From: Hydractinia symbiolongicarpus
Lineage: Eukaryota > Cnidaria > Hydrozoa > Anthoathecata > Hydractiniidae
Direction of reading: 5' to 3'
Length of the DNA stretch: 60,000 nt
Assembly (NCBI RefSeq): GCF_029227915.1
Contig: NC_079878.1
Location: forward strand, 21,541,501 to 21,601,500
Position numbers and translations under genes: made by a program. The notes under the pieces are model-generated. The model did no database searches, had not been told where the DNA came from, and was given only the letters and a program-made list of their open reading frames with translations. Position 1 is the first letter of the stretch; every line of letters starts with the position of its first letter. Positions 26,501 to 37,944 of this stretch are shown here, piece after piece.

Positions 26501-27217
26501 TAGACAGCATGAATCATGAAAAAAAGTCTCCTTTAAGCTTTCCAAGAAGTTCTCACTCATGTCCAAGGTCACCATTTGAGCTGGTAAAATTGCTCTAACA
26601 CTCTGAATTCCATTGTTGACTATTGACAGGTATTTTACAGTAGAAAAGTAGTAGAGCTCTGGATCCTTGATTTTATTATTATCAAGACTGAGGCGATTCA
26701 AACTAGTTAAACTGGTTATTTCTAATGGCATGCTTAAAATGTTACAACTTTCTAAATTTAGTTCGGTTAAATTCTTTAATTTACAAACAGATAAAGGTAC
26801 ACTATTCAGTGGGTTTCCCCGCAGATCCAAAATTTTTAGCTTGTTAAGAGATGAAATTGACTGAGGAAGATTTTGCAAACCATCACCAGTTTTATAAATA
26901 TTTCGTGTCAGTCGAAGTTCCTCTACTTGTTTTAAAAGATGCATCTTGTTTGGAATCTCAATCAAGTTGTTTGTATTCAACTTGATTACAGTATCATGTG
27001 AGTGTTTGCTGAGGTTCAAAAATTTTGGCGACCTGCTATCATCATTTGTTGTTTCGAAACGTGAGAAGGGCAGCATAGTGAATGGCCAAAGTAATGGACT
27101 ACTTGCTCTAATGGAAACTGGAATAGATCTCATACTACCACCATTATTATTCCTTGTAAGGGCATCAAATGTTACAGAACCAGAAGGAGCACTTCTTGAC
27201 AGTTCTTTTGATGGCAT
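20533..27217 (-). CDS. MFHAS1-like ROCO protein (LRR-ROC-COR-Death)
   Basis: Exons on the minus strand: 27217-26128, 25848-25654, 25567-25239, 24790-24273, 23564-23384, 22598-22341, 21545-21347, 21238-21176, 20795-20533. All are GT-AG with consistent phases; the total is 3096 nt, 1031 aa. Exon 1 carries about ten leucine-rich repeats of the SHOC2/ROCO type (LKILDLRGNPLNSVP and similar). The ROC GTPase has P-loop GDPDAGKTS (G1, split by intron 1), DCAG (G3) and THLD (G4, the ROCO variant of NKxD). COR follows, with LLRCIWND and LVPWFLQDYCP. The final exon has a Death-fold region (LPPIGSGTHYRERTYKIINL and on). ROCO proteins are GTP-switched scaffolds; the Death domain suggests coupling to apoptosis or innate signalling. 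MFHAS1 is the closest family I can name; DAPK1-like relatives are the alternative. Confidence 0.88.
21727..21815. repeat. Threefold 30-bp minisatellite
   Basis: Three diverged copies of a unit like ACCCTGTATGTAGACCACG TAACAAAC lie in tandem inside a ROCO intron. Confidence 0.5.
23088..23179. repeat. Four perfect copies of a 23-bp repeat
   Basis: The unit starting AATTTGTAACAAGACATTGC is repeated four times without change at a 23-bp period (starts 23088, 23111, 23134, 23157), inside a ROCO intron. Identity of the copies indicates recent expansion. Confidence 0.9.
24792..25142 (-). mobile_element. Full-length tRNA-derived SINE in ROCO intron
   Basis: Same family as 15511-15775, in the gene's transcription direction. 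Box A is at 25133-25123 and box B at 25094-25084 (GGTTCGAATTC). It keeps the roughly 110-bp segment missing from the other copy. The 3' (TATC)n tail ends in CTATCTTAG, whose final AG is used as the acceptor of the ROCO exon starting at 24790, so the SINE tail and the splice site coincide. Confidence 0.85.
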
Positions 27218-28582
27218 TGTTTTGAAAGATTTCTATATACATTCTATAACAAAAGTCAGTTAAATATATTAATGAATAGTAATAGTTTATTTAAAGAAAC
27301 ACGAATTTAGAAAACATAAGAAACGTAAAAGGCAAAAAACTTAGAAACATAAAAAGGAACATTTTCAAGTTCGATCGTAGGAATAAAACAAGAGAGACCT
27401 TCTAAAAGACCTAAATTATCCAAAATAGGACAAATCTACCTATCTACCTTCAACAGATAGAGATGGTCCAACATGTAATAAATGAGATTACCATAAGAAC
27501 AGAATAAATAAAAAGAAAATCAAAAGGGGAAAAAAAGGAAGATTAACATACATGGACAGGCTGCATCATATAAAAAAAACACAGGCGCGTCGTGCTCCTA
27601 AAAAATGTTTTCAGAGATTTCGGTGCGTGATTTATCACTTGCCTGAGCAGTCCTGGTCTTTTGAGGTGCACGATTGCACCCCTCACCTCCGCACGCTCCT
27701 GCAACAATGGAGCAGCATTTTCAATCACGCACCAAAAACACTTTAGTCACTTCAATAATGCACACCTGAAATGTCTTTTGTATAAAGTAATTGTTTACTA
27801 TACTAAAATCAAAGAAAAAAATGACTTAAAGTTCGAAATTTGAATGAAAAACATTCACGTTTAAAAATGAATTATTAATTCATTAGTTTAGAGCATCATT
27901 AGGTTGTATATCACAGAAGTCGCCAGTGGCATACTTTGAAAATGCTTGTCACTGGCACAGCATAACAAGAAGCAAAACTGTACAGGAGACTCAATTGTCT
28001 GTGTCTTCGCAGAACATCTCTTCTCACAAAACCGAGGGCAGGGCTGACTTATTGCCTGCTGTGTCGTGTGGGAGAGAGAACATCTGGACTTCTTTTTAAT
28101 ACGATATACAATTTTTTCGATTATTATTACTAAGCATATTTGATTTCTCTTTCCCCTTTTAAAAATTTTTTAAACTTTATTCAACATTTTTTTTTTCTTT
28201 GGTATTAAATCATGAGAACATTCGTCTGAAAGCTGTATTAAGTTACAGGACACCTAACCTCTCCAACTTTCTGGTTATATTTAACTTGCATGGGTGCTCA
28301 CTCTTCTCACAGTATTCTCTGTGACGATGAAGTCGGACTGACTTGTGGCATGGTTCCAAATGGTCTTCCGTCTTTCGTTCGAGTCTCAGTGTAATGCACC
28401 AGCCGAGCATAAGAGTGTCAGCATGAAGAAAAAGGACCGACTTTAATGTTCTTACGTTCCTTACGTTACGTTCTTCATAATAGCACCAACCGTTTTTGAT
28501 TGTGGCATTCAAATTTCACAACAAAGTTACGTTGACAATTTTTTTGCCGACGTAATCATACCAATAAAAAAATAATGCATAC
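27218..28582. other. 5' flank of ROCO gene, noncoding
   Basis: This interval separates the ROCO start codon from the 28.6-kb exon. Aside from the short inverted repeat at 27.6 kb I see no convincing exon or promoter element. Confidence 0.4.
27620..27736. repeat. Short inverted repeat GGTGCGTGAT
   Basis: GGTGCGTGATT near 27622 and AATCACGCACC near 27722 are inverted copies about 100 bp apart. This could be the termini of a short foldback element. Nothing else marks its borders. Confidence 0.3.
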
Positions 28583-28878
28583 CTGATCACAAAACTTTCT
28601 TCGATATATGCCTGCATTGCGGTTTTTGCTGTCCCTTTTATTGTCGAACTATTTTGTATCTCCTGTTTAAATTTGGCACAGATCTTACACCACACAAAAT
28701 TAACAAATTTTGTGCCGTCCTTTTCAATGGTTTTATAGCCAATTACATCTGACACATTATAATTTAAAAAGGTTTTTAAAGCCAAAAAATTTCCCTTTAC
28801 AGTTGCTCGGAACTCGCAATTTTGTACTCTAAAGAAATTTATTTCTGCTTTATTTTCTTTTGAAAGAGGTTCTACCAT
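28583..28878 (-). CDS. hAT-type zinc-finger (BED-like) first exon
   Basis: An ATG at 28878 opens about 98 residues ending at a donor, GATCAG|GTATGC. The pattern FVWCKICAKFKQEIQ followed by KGTAKTAMQAYIEESF resembles the N-terminal zinc finger of hAT-derived proteins of the C17orf113/ZNF862 type, in which the CxxC is followed, after a splice, by the His pair. Only the first two Cys are in this exon. No later exon is recognisable to its left, so it may be a remnant of a domesticated or dead transposase gene. Confidence 0.45.
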
Positions 28879-29527
28879 TTTTACCTTTTTATTCAAAAAA
28901 ATGATCAATGGGTTTTACCTGTTCATTCAAAAAGTGAATGAGTTTTCTCGATTTACTTTCAAACACGCAAATCTTTTTCTTCTTTAGTACTCTAGACATC
29001 GCGTGATCTTATTTAAAAGTTTAAATTTTGCAGTCTTGCATTTTTTCTTTCTTTTTTCTTTCTGTAATGTGATTTCTTAGAATTATTGCTCGCTACAGTT
29101 TTATTTAGGAGCTTGATTGTTCACGCACCTAAGAAATGAATTGATATTTTAGGCGAGTTATTTTTCGCTTGTCTAACACATTTTAGGAACGTACCTAATA
29201 TGACGCAGCCTGCATGTAGCATAAAAAACACTATTTAAGAAACACAAGGCTAAAAATATTTAGGAAAACTTAAGATATATTTAAAACACATTTTAAGCCT
29301 AAAGGGATGATTTTTATAAGAACCATTGAACCCACAAAACAAGTTTCTTTAAAAAAAATGTGTATATGCACAAGTTAAAAGTTTTTTTTTGCACTTTGCA
29401 TCAATCTGACGTGAAACATTCAGCTATACAAAAGGAATAATAATAAAATCAATCACTGTAGAATCGAACATTCTTCCTGCAGTTTTGCTATTGTGTATCA
29501 AAAAGGAGCCTTTAATAATCCTGCTTA
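28879..29527. other. AT-rich spacer
   Basis: No coding similarity is seen between the hAT-type exon and the first retrotransposon fragment. Confidence 0.4.
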
Positions 29528-30027
29528 TCAAGTCTGTCCTTATAACCTCCTGCCAAGTCTTTCTCGGTCTGCCTCTGGGCTTTGCCCTAGGAACTATCAA
29601 GTCTCTACACTTTCTTACCCAATTATCCTCCTCCATTCTTTCCAAGTGCCCCAGCCAATTCAATCTTCTTATCTGGATAACATCTTTAATTCTACAGAGA
29701 CTTAGCCTGCTTCTTAGCTCATCTGAACTCTTTCTGTCTCTCAGACTGGCATTACACATCCACCTAACCATTCTCATATCATTCCTTTCTAAACGGTCAA
29801 GATCTTCCTGCTTCACTGCCCATGTCTCACTACCGTACAACATAACACTTCTTACACAGGCCTCATACAACCTACCTTTTACCTCAATTGACAGGACTCT
29901 GCTAGTCAATAAAGGAAGTAACTCTAAACTTTTTCCAAGCAGAACCTATCCTGCAAGTAACACTTCTTCCAACACCCCCTTCACTGCCCAACATATCACC
30001 TAAGTAACAGAAGTTCCTAACTATCTC
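29528..30027 (-). mobile_element. RTE-like non-LTR retrotransposon fragment, copy 1
   Basis: The minus strand encodes the C-terminal part of a reverse transcriptase: FCYLGDMLG near the start, then RSVMLYGSETWAVKQEDL, MRMVRWMC and RLNWLGHLERM. These are the hallmark blocks downstream of the RT core in RTE/BovB-type elements. The copy is truncated at both ends and has stops near 29910-29990. It abuts a GAT/ATC microsatellite at 30029, where the 3' tail of another copy ends, so it looks inserted head-to-tail into that tail. Confidence 0.7.
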
Positions 30028-30230
30028 TAATGATGATGATGATGATGATGATACATTTTTGGGGGTTTCATCATTCTCGGCTTAACGTCCATTTTCCATG
30101 CTAGCATGGGTTGGACGGGGTATATTAATGACCCTCTTCCAATCTGATCTAGACTGTGAAGCAAACTCTGAGGTATTAATTTATTATCCAGCACAGCCAT
30201 GCCAAATGGAAACAGAGGACCCAATGCTTG
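30028..30230 (-). mobile_element. 3' tail of an RTE-like element with ATC repeat
   Basis: This tail contains the perfect palindrome CCATGCTAGCATGG inside a longer conserved block and ends in (ATC)n on the minus strand. The same block follows the RT fragment at 55975-56395, which identifies it as that element's 3' end. Confidence 0.6.
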
Positions 30231-31290
30231 TTCCGTAATCTATTCAATTATGGATTAACAATGGATTATTTCCAATCAACCAGAACTGGAAGAAGTTAGT
30301 GCAACTGAACGAATTAAAAACCATGTCTTTGCCACACACCAGAATGCTTCCAATGTGATTGTACACAACATTTACATTGCTGTCATAACAAACAGTACCT
30401 TTATCACATTCAAACAAGCCAAACTCACTGCATCAAAAGATCCATTATATGAACACCTCATTGATTCTATTTGTGGTGGCTTTTCTACCTCAAAATAAAC
30501 CTTAGCACCAAAGCTTAGGGAATTCTGGAAAGTATGTGATTGACTATTAACTAGCAAGTACTTTTGAAAATCACATTGTCATCCAACAAGCCCTTCGTCA
30601 ATAATTTCAGGCTGCACATCAAGGATATAACAGTATATCATCCCGTGCAAATCAAACAGTTATTGGCCCAGCATAAATGCCAGCATCAAAAAGCTACCAT
30701 TCAAAAAGTGTCAATTATGTGACCAAAAGCCCCAAGCCAGCCTGCAGAATCTACAATCCCAACATCCCCACCAGATTGGCTTTTCCAATAAATATATGCA
30801 GATTATTTTGAAAGTGAGGAACAGTTATATCTTGTAAGTGTTGGCCGCTTCAGTTGCTGGCTAACCATTCCCCATTTCCCAACCAATGCAAAATCTAATT
30901 TGCTCATTCTACACTTCCGTTGATTATTCATGTCATATGGTCTCAAGTGACGGGAGACCGCAATTTGCATCACCAGCATTTACGACATCCCTAAAAAACT
31001 GGGATATCCAACATTGTATATTTTCTGTATTCTGAATCAAATGGTTGTGCGGAACTTGCTGTAAACACTGGAAAGCAGATCATCCTTCAAAACACCATCA
31101 GATGATTCCTAGATAATAACTGTGCTGCTCAAGCTATTCTCCAACATAGCAATAACCTCTTCGAAGGGCCAGGTTTGATCCCTGCCCAGACTTGTTTCCA
31201 CAGGCAGTTGAAAGATCACCTCTTACACCATCCTAACAAACAACCTTAGCAAGAAATGGCTTTTACTCACAAAACAGTGAGATAGTCACT
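30231..31290 (+). pseudogene. Decayed Ty3/gypsy-like integrase region
   Basis: Across several frames the plus strand spells pieces of a gypsy-type pol C-terminus: ASKDPLYEHLID and LREFWKVCD ahead of the zinc finger; IYADYFESEEQLYLVSVGRF and WLTIPHF of the integrase core; then SNGCAELAVNTGKQIIL. Multiple stops and shifts make it plainly dead. No LTRs are visible nearby. Confidence 0.6.
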
Positions 31291-31754
31291 TTACATCACT
31301 CACAGACAACAACAAGCTCAGCCTACCACCACTTTACTTATCCATGATCAACCATCAGTTGTGGGTACAAATAATGGGTTCGAACTAGTCAATGGTTGAA
31401 GCACTACCATAGTGTCAATATCGTGCCAAAATGAATGGCTCTGGCAGACTGTCATTACACAAACGTAAGTTCCTTAAACTGAAAAATAGTAAAAGAAACT
31501 CCACAGCTCTAAATGTACTTCTGTCATTTGGTCCTACCCAACCCAATGCGACACATTCGTATTGAATCCTCTAGCTCTAAAGCAACTTGTGTCAGTTTTT
31601 TACCAAGAGAAATTTTGAGTGCATATAATATGGCACTGAATAATTTACTCATCAAAAGCCATACTAGTTTTCAAAGCCATGAACCTTATGCTCCTGGTTA
31701 CATGCGCTCAAAATTCCTCTTGGAAAATACTGCCACAATCACCAAATAAGAGAA

Positions 31755-32135
31755 GATTCAAAAAACAGGTTCACACTTTCCTTGGTCAACACAGAATTTG
31801 GGAAAAAAGCCTTCCCATTTAGAACTGCAAAAGTGTGGAATAATCTTCCTGACCAACTGACCTGTATTGGAAGTTTGCTTTCGTTTAAGACTTCCATCTC
31901 TAATGTATTTGGCAAATTTTAATGGAGATAACTTTTTAATTTCTGTTAAATTTTCACAGATTATAAAATATTATACTATGTTTGATTGGGCTGAGAGGAA
32001 GTCTAAGGTTTACCATTTTTGTTTCTTTTTTGTTCTAGTGCCCCCCCCCCCCCCCCAGTGGAAACAATCCACTAACTATAGGTTTTTGTGATTTTCTGGG
32101 CTAGCCACGTTAAACATTTGTTATTATTATTATTA
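31755..32135 (+). mobile_element. CR1/L2-like element, 5'-truncated copy
   Basis: This copy encodes AKVWNNLPDQLTC and SFKTSISNVFGKF and ends in an (ATT)n tail. It is closely similar to the last 350 bp of the element at 52.1-53.75 kb. Its 3' UTR contains a run of 16 C (32041-32056) where the other copy has five, so the C-tract has expanded. Confidence 0.7.
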
Positions 32136-32504
32136 ACTTGAAAACTTCAACAATCCGGGACCCAAGGAATGACCATTTTACATTGTTACATATTCCTGGA
32201 CTCTATCCCCAGAAGAGGAGATCTTGTGTTATATTATGTTATATAAATTTAATTTATATCATTATATATAGAGAGAAACAAAATATAATGGCTGGCCTTT
32301 CTGGTTAAATCATTTGCTTCACGTTTATTCAAATTACTCATTAGGGGCACAATAATTCATACGCGTGCCTACATCACATGCCATAAAAATTAAAAATTAA
32401 TTCTATAAATCAGGTATACTTCTGAAAAAACATTTCTAGCTAGAAGTTACAAAAATAACTTAATTTATTGTTGACAAATAAAACTAATTTTAAGCAGAGC
32501 AGAC

Positions 32505-32745
32505 TCTAGAGTCTTGTCAATTGAGTTAAAAGGTAGGTTGCATGAGGCCTGTGAAAGAAGTGTTATGTTGTACGGTAGTGAGACATGGACAGTGAAGCAG
32601 GAAGATCTTGACCGTTTAGAAAGGAATGATATGAGAATGGTTAGGTGGATGTGTAACGCCAGTCTGAGAGACAGAAAGAGTTTAGATGAGCTAAGAAGCA
32701 GGTATCCGAGAATTAAAGATGTTATCCAGATAAGAAGATGTGCTT
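32505..32745 (+). mobile_element. RTE-like fragment, copy 2
   Basis: Plus-strand RT C-terminal blocks (SVMLYGSETWTVKQEDL, MRMVRWMCNASLRDRK, IKDVIQIRR) nearly identical to the copies at 29.5 and 56 kb. It stops abruptly after IQIRR, so it is truncated at both ends. Confidence 0.7.
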
Positions 32746-32935
32746 TATGGAGAATAGCACATCATTATCTCCACAAGGCTTGGGAACGTACATAGGTCTA
32801 ACGCATGTTGAATACTATATATCTTTCATATTCAGGAAGTAATACGTGGACAACTTACCTGTATTTTTAACTGATGGCCCAATTAGGGCGTAAATGTCCG
32901 AGGTTTTTTGCATTTGCGAAAAAGAACCTTATTTC

Positions 32936-33016
32936 CCCAGGGCAATTTTTGCTTTTTTGATATATCCTATCCGCGCCGTCCCTTTGGGATATCAAAAAGC
33001 GAAAATGTGCCCTGGG
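32936..33016. repeat. Hairpin of about 31-bp arms (MITE core)
   Basis: CCCAGGGCAATTTTTGCTTT and following bases are complementary, with few mismatches, to the segment ending GTGCCCTGGG, with a loop of about 15 bp. The outer ends belong to the CAACCTCGTCCCCAGGG family seen at 14.4 and 16.1 kb. Confidence 0.55.
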
Positions 33017-33758
33017 AACGGGGTTGCCAACATATTGCCCCGAATATATTCCAGATATGCTTTTTGTTCGAAACTATGCACTACATCATCATGTTCTCTA
33101 AAACGCAGCGGCCCAATGACTATAATGCTCCATGAATTACAATTTTAGGGCATCACAACCTCGCTCCCTGTGCCTTTTTCCCCTTTTTAAAATTACGGGC
33201 GGATACTCGTAGAGTTGATGTTCGTATTCTTCAATTTATTTTAACCATATACGGTTATTATAAGAAGCGGAAAAGTCATATAAATTAAGACACATTTAAC
33301 GTTTACTGGTTAGCATTTTTAACCTAGAAAGCAGCCTCAAGACATGAAAAAACTGGAATTAATATTTCAAAAACATTAGCAGTCTGTAACAAAATTGCTT
33401 CCCCGTTTTCGGTTGTGTGTTGTCCAAGGTACGCCTAAACTATCCAACGCTGGGGTAACAATGATCATTAAATATCCCCTCCCTTCTTGGTGTAGGACTT
33501 ATCTTTAGATTAGAATGGAATCTCATCCCATGGGGCGCAGAATGACCCTTAATATATACTAAAGTTACAACTTAGTATGCATGAAACAACCACAGGGTTT
33601 TTTAAGCTGTGCATACTTTATGAATACAATAAACTTCTTATAAACTCTTTCTTCAGGGATGTCAAGGGAAAACGATATCAGGGAGAGGGGCTCTCTCGCA
33701 ATAAACTGTTAAAAGCAAAAATAAAGCACAATCTAGGTTTAGGTCGTTGCAAAAAATC

Positions 33759-33764
33759 TAGTCG
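33759..33764. repeat. Left target-site duplication TAGTCG
   Basis: TAGTCG precedes the left inverted repeat, with an identical copy at 48327-48332. Since the repeat could begin with either A or G, the duplication can be read as five or six bases; six is the Polinton norm. Confidence 0.85.
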
Positions 33765-33970
33765 AGTAGTAGTAGGGAGTGATTATAATCAGGGTTTCGC
33801 TCCTTCCACACCTTTACCCCCCAAAACCCCGCTTCCACCACTTCCACCACCACCTCAATCCCAAAACAAGTAAAAACTAAATCATATTCTGATATCAACA
33901 AAAATAATATATACTACCAATAACCAACACAAAATAATATAAAAATGCCAATAACTAACACATAATCATA
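33765..33970 (+). repeat. Polinton left terminal inverted repeat
   Basis: It pairs with the reverse complement of 48121-48326. The outer 140 bp are nearly identical and the inner 60 bp more diverged. It contains a purine/pyrimidine-asymmetric CCACC-rich block and, internally, two 25-bp copies of CCAATAACCAACACAAAATA at a 30-bp period. Confidence 0.9.
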
Positions 33971-34087
33971 TTAAATCATATATAATAGTATATACTAATA
34001 TTATACAGAATATGAGTAGGGAATTCCCTGAAATATCCAATCCTTGACCAAACCACAAAAAAAATGCTGGTTGAAATTGAAATCTAC

Positions 34088-34098
34088 CTATAATAAAG
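34088..34098 (+). promoter_or_regulatory. TATAATAAA motif abutting polymerase start
   Basis: TATAATAAAG ends directly at the ATG of the polymerase gene. Near-identical motifs precede the starts at 38203, 38819, 39168, 40066, 40227, 43624 and 45921 (plus) and at 42269, 43585, 47515 and 47965 (minus). A late-type promoter with a very short leader is inferred. Confidence 0.5.
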
Positions 34099-37000
34099 AT
34101 GAGTTGGTTCAAAAATGCAATCAGTAAAATATATAATATCGTGTCAGCACCAGTAGCGGCAACTCGCGAAGCTCTCACTAAACAATTAAGGAGCGTGCGG
34201 GATACCGTTAGTTACTATTATAACAAGGCCAGGGGTCAATTTTCAGGAACACCAACTCTCCACGATGAGGTTCAACGGGTCACCATCGAAGATGAATACC
34301 AAGGAATTGAGGACCTCAAACACATGTTCGGGAAAGAATCTAAGCATGCCACCAATACTGATGTAATTGAGGATATCCATAATATTTTTGATGATAACGC
34401 GGAAATGATAGAAGACGGAAACCGCATCAAAACATGGCGATTTAATAATAACCTTAAACAGCCATTGACAGATACCATTATGCAAAAAATCACACCACAC
34501 GTAGACATGCGAGTGAAGGTAATATACTCATTTGCCTGCGAAATTTACCGAGGCGGGGGCGACGTGGCAAATTATCACAAAACCAAGAGCTTCCGGTCAC
34601 TATCAAGCATGGCTGAAATCGAGGCTTTCATGACTGAATGTGAGATGAAACGCCTCGATCTGGAAGATGCCGAATTTTGGACGAAAGCCTATTTGCCACC
34701 AGAAAGGACTATCGAGACACCAGAAAATAATATTCAAGCACGTACAAGTCAAGATAATTTCTACGAGGGAGCCCCTACTTGGATGTGGCCCATTACCAGA
34801 ATGGTTGCGCGGAAAAAGGTGCATTTATAGCTTTGACAAGACGGACGAGAGAACAGACAGCTTGTGCTTCTGGAGATGCCCAGCTGTTCATTACCAAGAA
34901 GAGCGAAAACAGTGCGAAAAGTTCCACACAAGGCCAGCCCTCAAATTAGCTCGTGAGTACTACGAAGAACGCAAATTAAAGAGGGAGGAGGTAAGGGCCA
35001 CAAGGCTTGTGGACTTGGAAGGTATCACCAAAAAATTCGAGATTAACATAAGAGTATTTGAGCCGAAGACAAACTCCGACAAGTCTCCATGGCGTCTCGC
35101 CTATGGCCAAAATCAATACAAAAAGGGGTTGGGCACGATCAACATTGGTATGTTGGGAGGTCATTGTTTCTATACCAAGAAATTGGATGTATTGACGCAG
35201 CATTGGGAATGCGTCTTTGCACGCAAAGATTTACTAGATCGGAGAACCTCACGCGACACAAGAATAACGAATGCAAAGGTATCAAGACCAAGATCATTTG
35301 CAAAGGTGATAGGGTTGAGCGCATGCAGAGTAGCTCTGAAAAGGTATTCTATCCCGATAAAGGTTTTAGTTACGCGGCATGCCAATGGATTGAAGCCACA
35401 TCAAAGCAAACAGGTAGACATATACATCATGCTCTTTGTGGGCATGGGGGAGAACGTCTTGTCACTGCATGGGAGTGTGAAAACTCTACAAAGGTTAAGA
35501 GGGTATTCAAGAAAGAATTTCGAGGATATCCCCATTTTATAACATTTGATTTCGAGGCTCTCCTGGCACCATTAAACCAGCAGCAAACGTCTGATTTGAC
35601 ATATATCTACGAGCATATACCTGTAAGTGTAGCCATCCACGATAGTCTGCAGGAACATCCAACATTCATCATGAATGAAGACCCAAAGGTGCTTGTGCAA
35701 AAATTCGTCGAAAAATTGGAGCAGAGACAAATGAGGATTGTGGAAGAAGTCATAAAGATGTACCCCAAGCCGGATGATTTTGATATGCTCCCGGAACAAA
35801 CCCAAAATGCTTGGCATGAATGGGTAAACCAGGTTACAGTGATAGACTTTAATAGTGGCAAGTACGATATCATCCTGATCAAGCGTTATTTTGTCGAACA
35901 AATTGCGGATGATGATAATATCAAAGTAGCGAAAAAAGACAACGACTACATGTTTCTAACCACATCGAGGTTCAAATTCATCGATATAAAAAATTTCCTA
36001 GCACCAGGTTTGAGTTATGAAAAATGGTGCAAGTCATTGGATTGTGATCTCGAGAAGCTTCCATATGTTTCCATATGAATGGCTAACATGTTACGAAAAG
36101 TTGAACCATGTGGGCCCGGTAGATCATGAGGCGTTTTATAGCACTCTCAGTGGTAAAAACACCCTATCACCCGAAGATTACCAGGCTTTCAGAGATGAGT
36201 TTTTTTAAAAGAGAATGCGTCACGATGCTGGATTGGCTAGCCGAATACAATATGGCGGACGTAGTCCCATTTATAGAGGCTGTGGACAAAACCCGCAATA
36301 CTTACTACGAGGATGAGATTGACATTCTAAAAGATGCAATGAGCATTCCGGGTGTGTCTATGCGCTACGTTCTGAACAAATCTTTGCGGTTGAACCCCGA
36401 GATCCAGCTTTATGCTCCTGGTGATCCCTGTAACCATAAATGTCAAGATCATTGTACCAAAGCCCGATGCGAGGATTGTAAACAAATTCAAAAATCTTGT
36501 ACATCTTGTACCAAGAACGAGGCGTATGAGCTCCTGCAAACTGGCATGGTCGGTGGCCCCGCAATAGTATTTTGTAGGTACCACGAGAGGGATGTAACAG
36601 GTATCAGATCGCATATATATACCGAGCCAAACAAGTGCAAGACAATACTTGGGTATGATGCCAATATGCTCTACCCTAGCACACTACTCCAAGATTTCCC
36701 TTGTGGTAAGGAGAAGCTGGTAAAAATGGCAGACCCTGCTGAAAAAATAGATGATCTGGTGCGAGACATTCTTGATGGATCGCTATTCGGTTTTGCTCAA
36801 GTTGATATTAAAGTGCTTACTGAGTTGTACGACAAATTTAGCGAAATGTCCCCGTTATTTGTAGTCAGGGAGATCCCTGACAATCAAATTCCGCAGCATA
36901 TGCACGAGTATTTAAACAAGACAGAGCGAAAATATTTCCAGGCACTAAAAAGCTGTTGGGAGTGATGAAAGCTGAGAAGATCCTGCTTTGTGCTGACCTA

Positions 37001-37894
37001 ATCAAGTGGTATCTTAATCATGGGTTGAAGATTACGGCTTGCTACCAGTTACTCAAGTACTCAAGGGGTAAACCATTCGCTTGGTTTCCTGAGGAAATAG
37101 CGGATGCGCCGCGCCAAGCTGATAAGAACCCTGATAAACGTATTGCGGGCGATACAGCAAAATTAAAAGGTAATAGCTTCTATGGGAAAATGATTGAGGA
37201 ATTGGCGAGACATAACAATACCACATTTACAAAGGATGAAAAGGTAGTAGATGCCGCTATGAGGAGCCCATACCTGGATGATCTTGAAGAAATTGGAGAC
37301 GGGTACGAAGTAAGACGGAGTAAACAAGGCGTTTCCATTAACAGGGCGTACCAATGTGGAATCCTATTGTATCGATTGGCTAAATTGCGGATGCTCGAGT
37401 TCTATTATAATTTTTTAGACAAGTACTTAGATCGACGAGATTTCGAGTATATTTACATGGACACGGACTCAGCGTACTTTGCCATATCTGGCGATAATCT
37501 ACGTGATGTTGTTCGTACTGAATTAATCGAGCAGTATGATGAGGATGTTAAAAACTGGCTCGTTACCGATAAATATTCAAGTAGAACAGGAGGTTTGTTC
37601 AAAGAAGAATTCATCGGATCCAGAATGATTGCTTTAACAGCCAAGTGTTATTTCGTCAAAGGTAAAGATGGCACTAAGTTCTCGTGCAAAGGTATGTCCA
37701 AAAGACAGAATGAAGGGACGTGGTCTAGATATATGGGAGCACTTAACGGAGTGCTTGATAATGCAAAAAATGTGGGATTCCGAGTATATAACCAGGGTAT
37801 GGTCACATATCAGCAAAACAAACTAGGGCTTTCAGCGTTCTATGATAAGAGAGTTGTACATGAGGATCGTATACATACAAAGCCTTTAGAGTAG
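34099..37894 (+). pseudogene. Protein-primed DNA polymerase B, five frameshifts
   Basis: Replicates the element using a terminal protein as primer. Total length is about 1265 codons, normal for Polinton pPolB. The N-terminal 240 residues (MSWFKNAISK, EALTKQLRSVRDTV) are the family's non-catalytic head. A C2H2-like motif RFTRSENLTRHKNNEC follows near 35215. The exonuclease has DFE (35548) and FNSGKYD (35848). The polymerase has DANMLYPS (36657), KLKGNSFYG (37160) and YMDTDSA (37454). The frame changes near 34810, 35215, 36065, 36203 and 36948. The 36065 shift lies at a 10-bp duplication of TTCCATATG, and the 36203 and 36948 shifts at T7 and A5 runs. All catalytic motifs are retained, so decay is recent or the lesions are partly assembly errors. 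Confidence 0.93.
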
Positions 37895-37944
37895 TTCGCG
37901 TCCAATATTTTATATAGGCCATTAAAGTTTTATAACAAAAAAAA

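Larger units (their letters stand above)
32796..33764. other. Left flank of the Polinton
   Basis: Contains the hairpin at 32936 and another MITE-like end near 33157 but no recognisable gene. Its last six bases (TAGTCG) are the target-site copy. Confidence 0.5.

Noticed and set aside
26667-27263. Plus-strand open frames over the LRR exon
   Set aside because: Antisense of the ROCO exon; the minus strand has clear LRR and P-loop motifs.
29485-30003. Plus-strand 172-codon frame
   Set aside because: Antisense of the RTE-like reverse transcriptase fragment.
33577-33873. Pro-rich plus-strand frame at the Polinton left end
   Set aside because: It crosses the target site and the inverted repeat, and its Pro run is the CCACC-rich terminal sequence.
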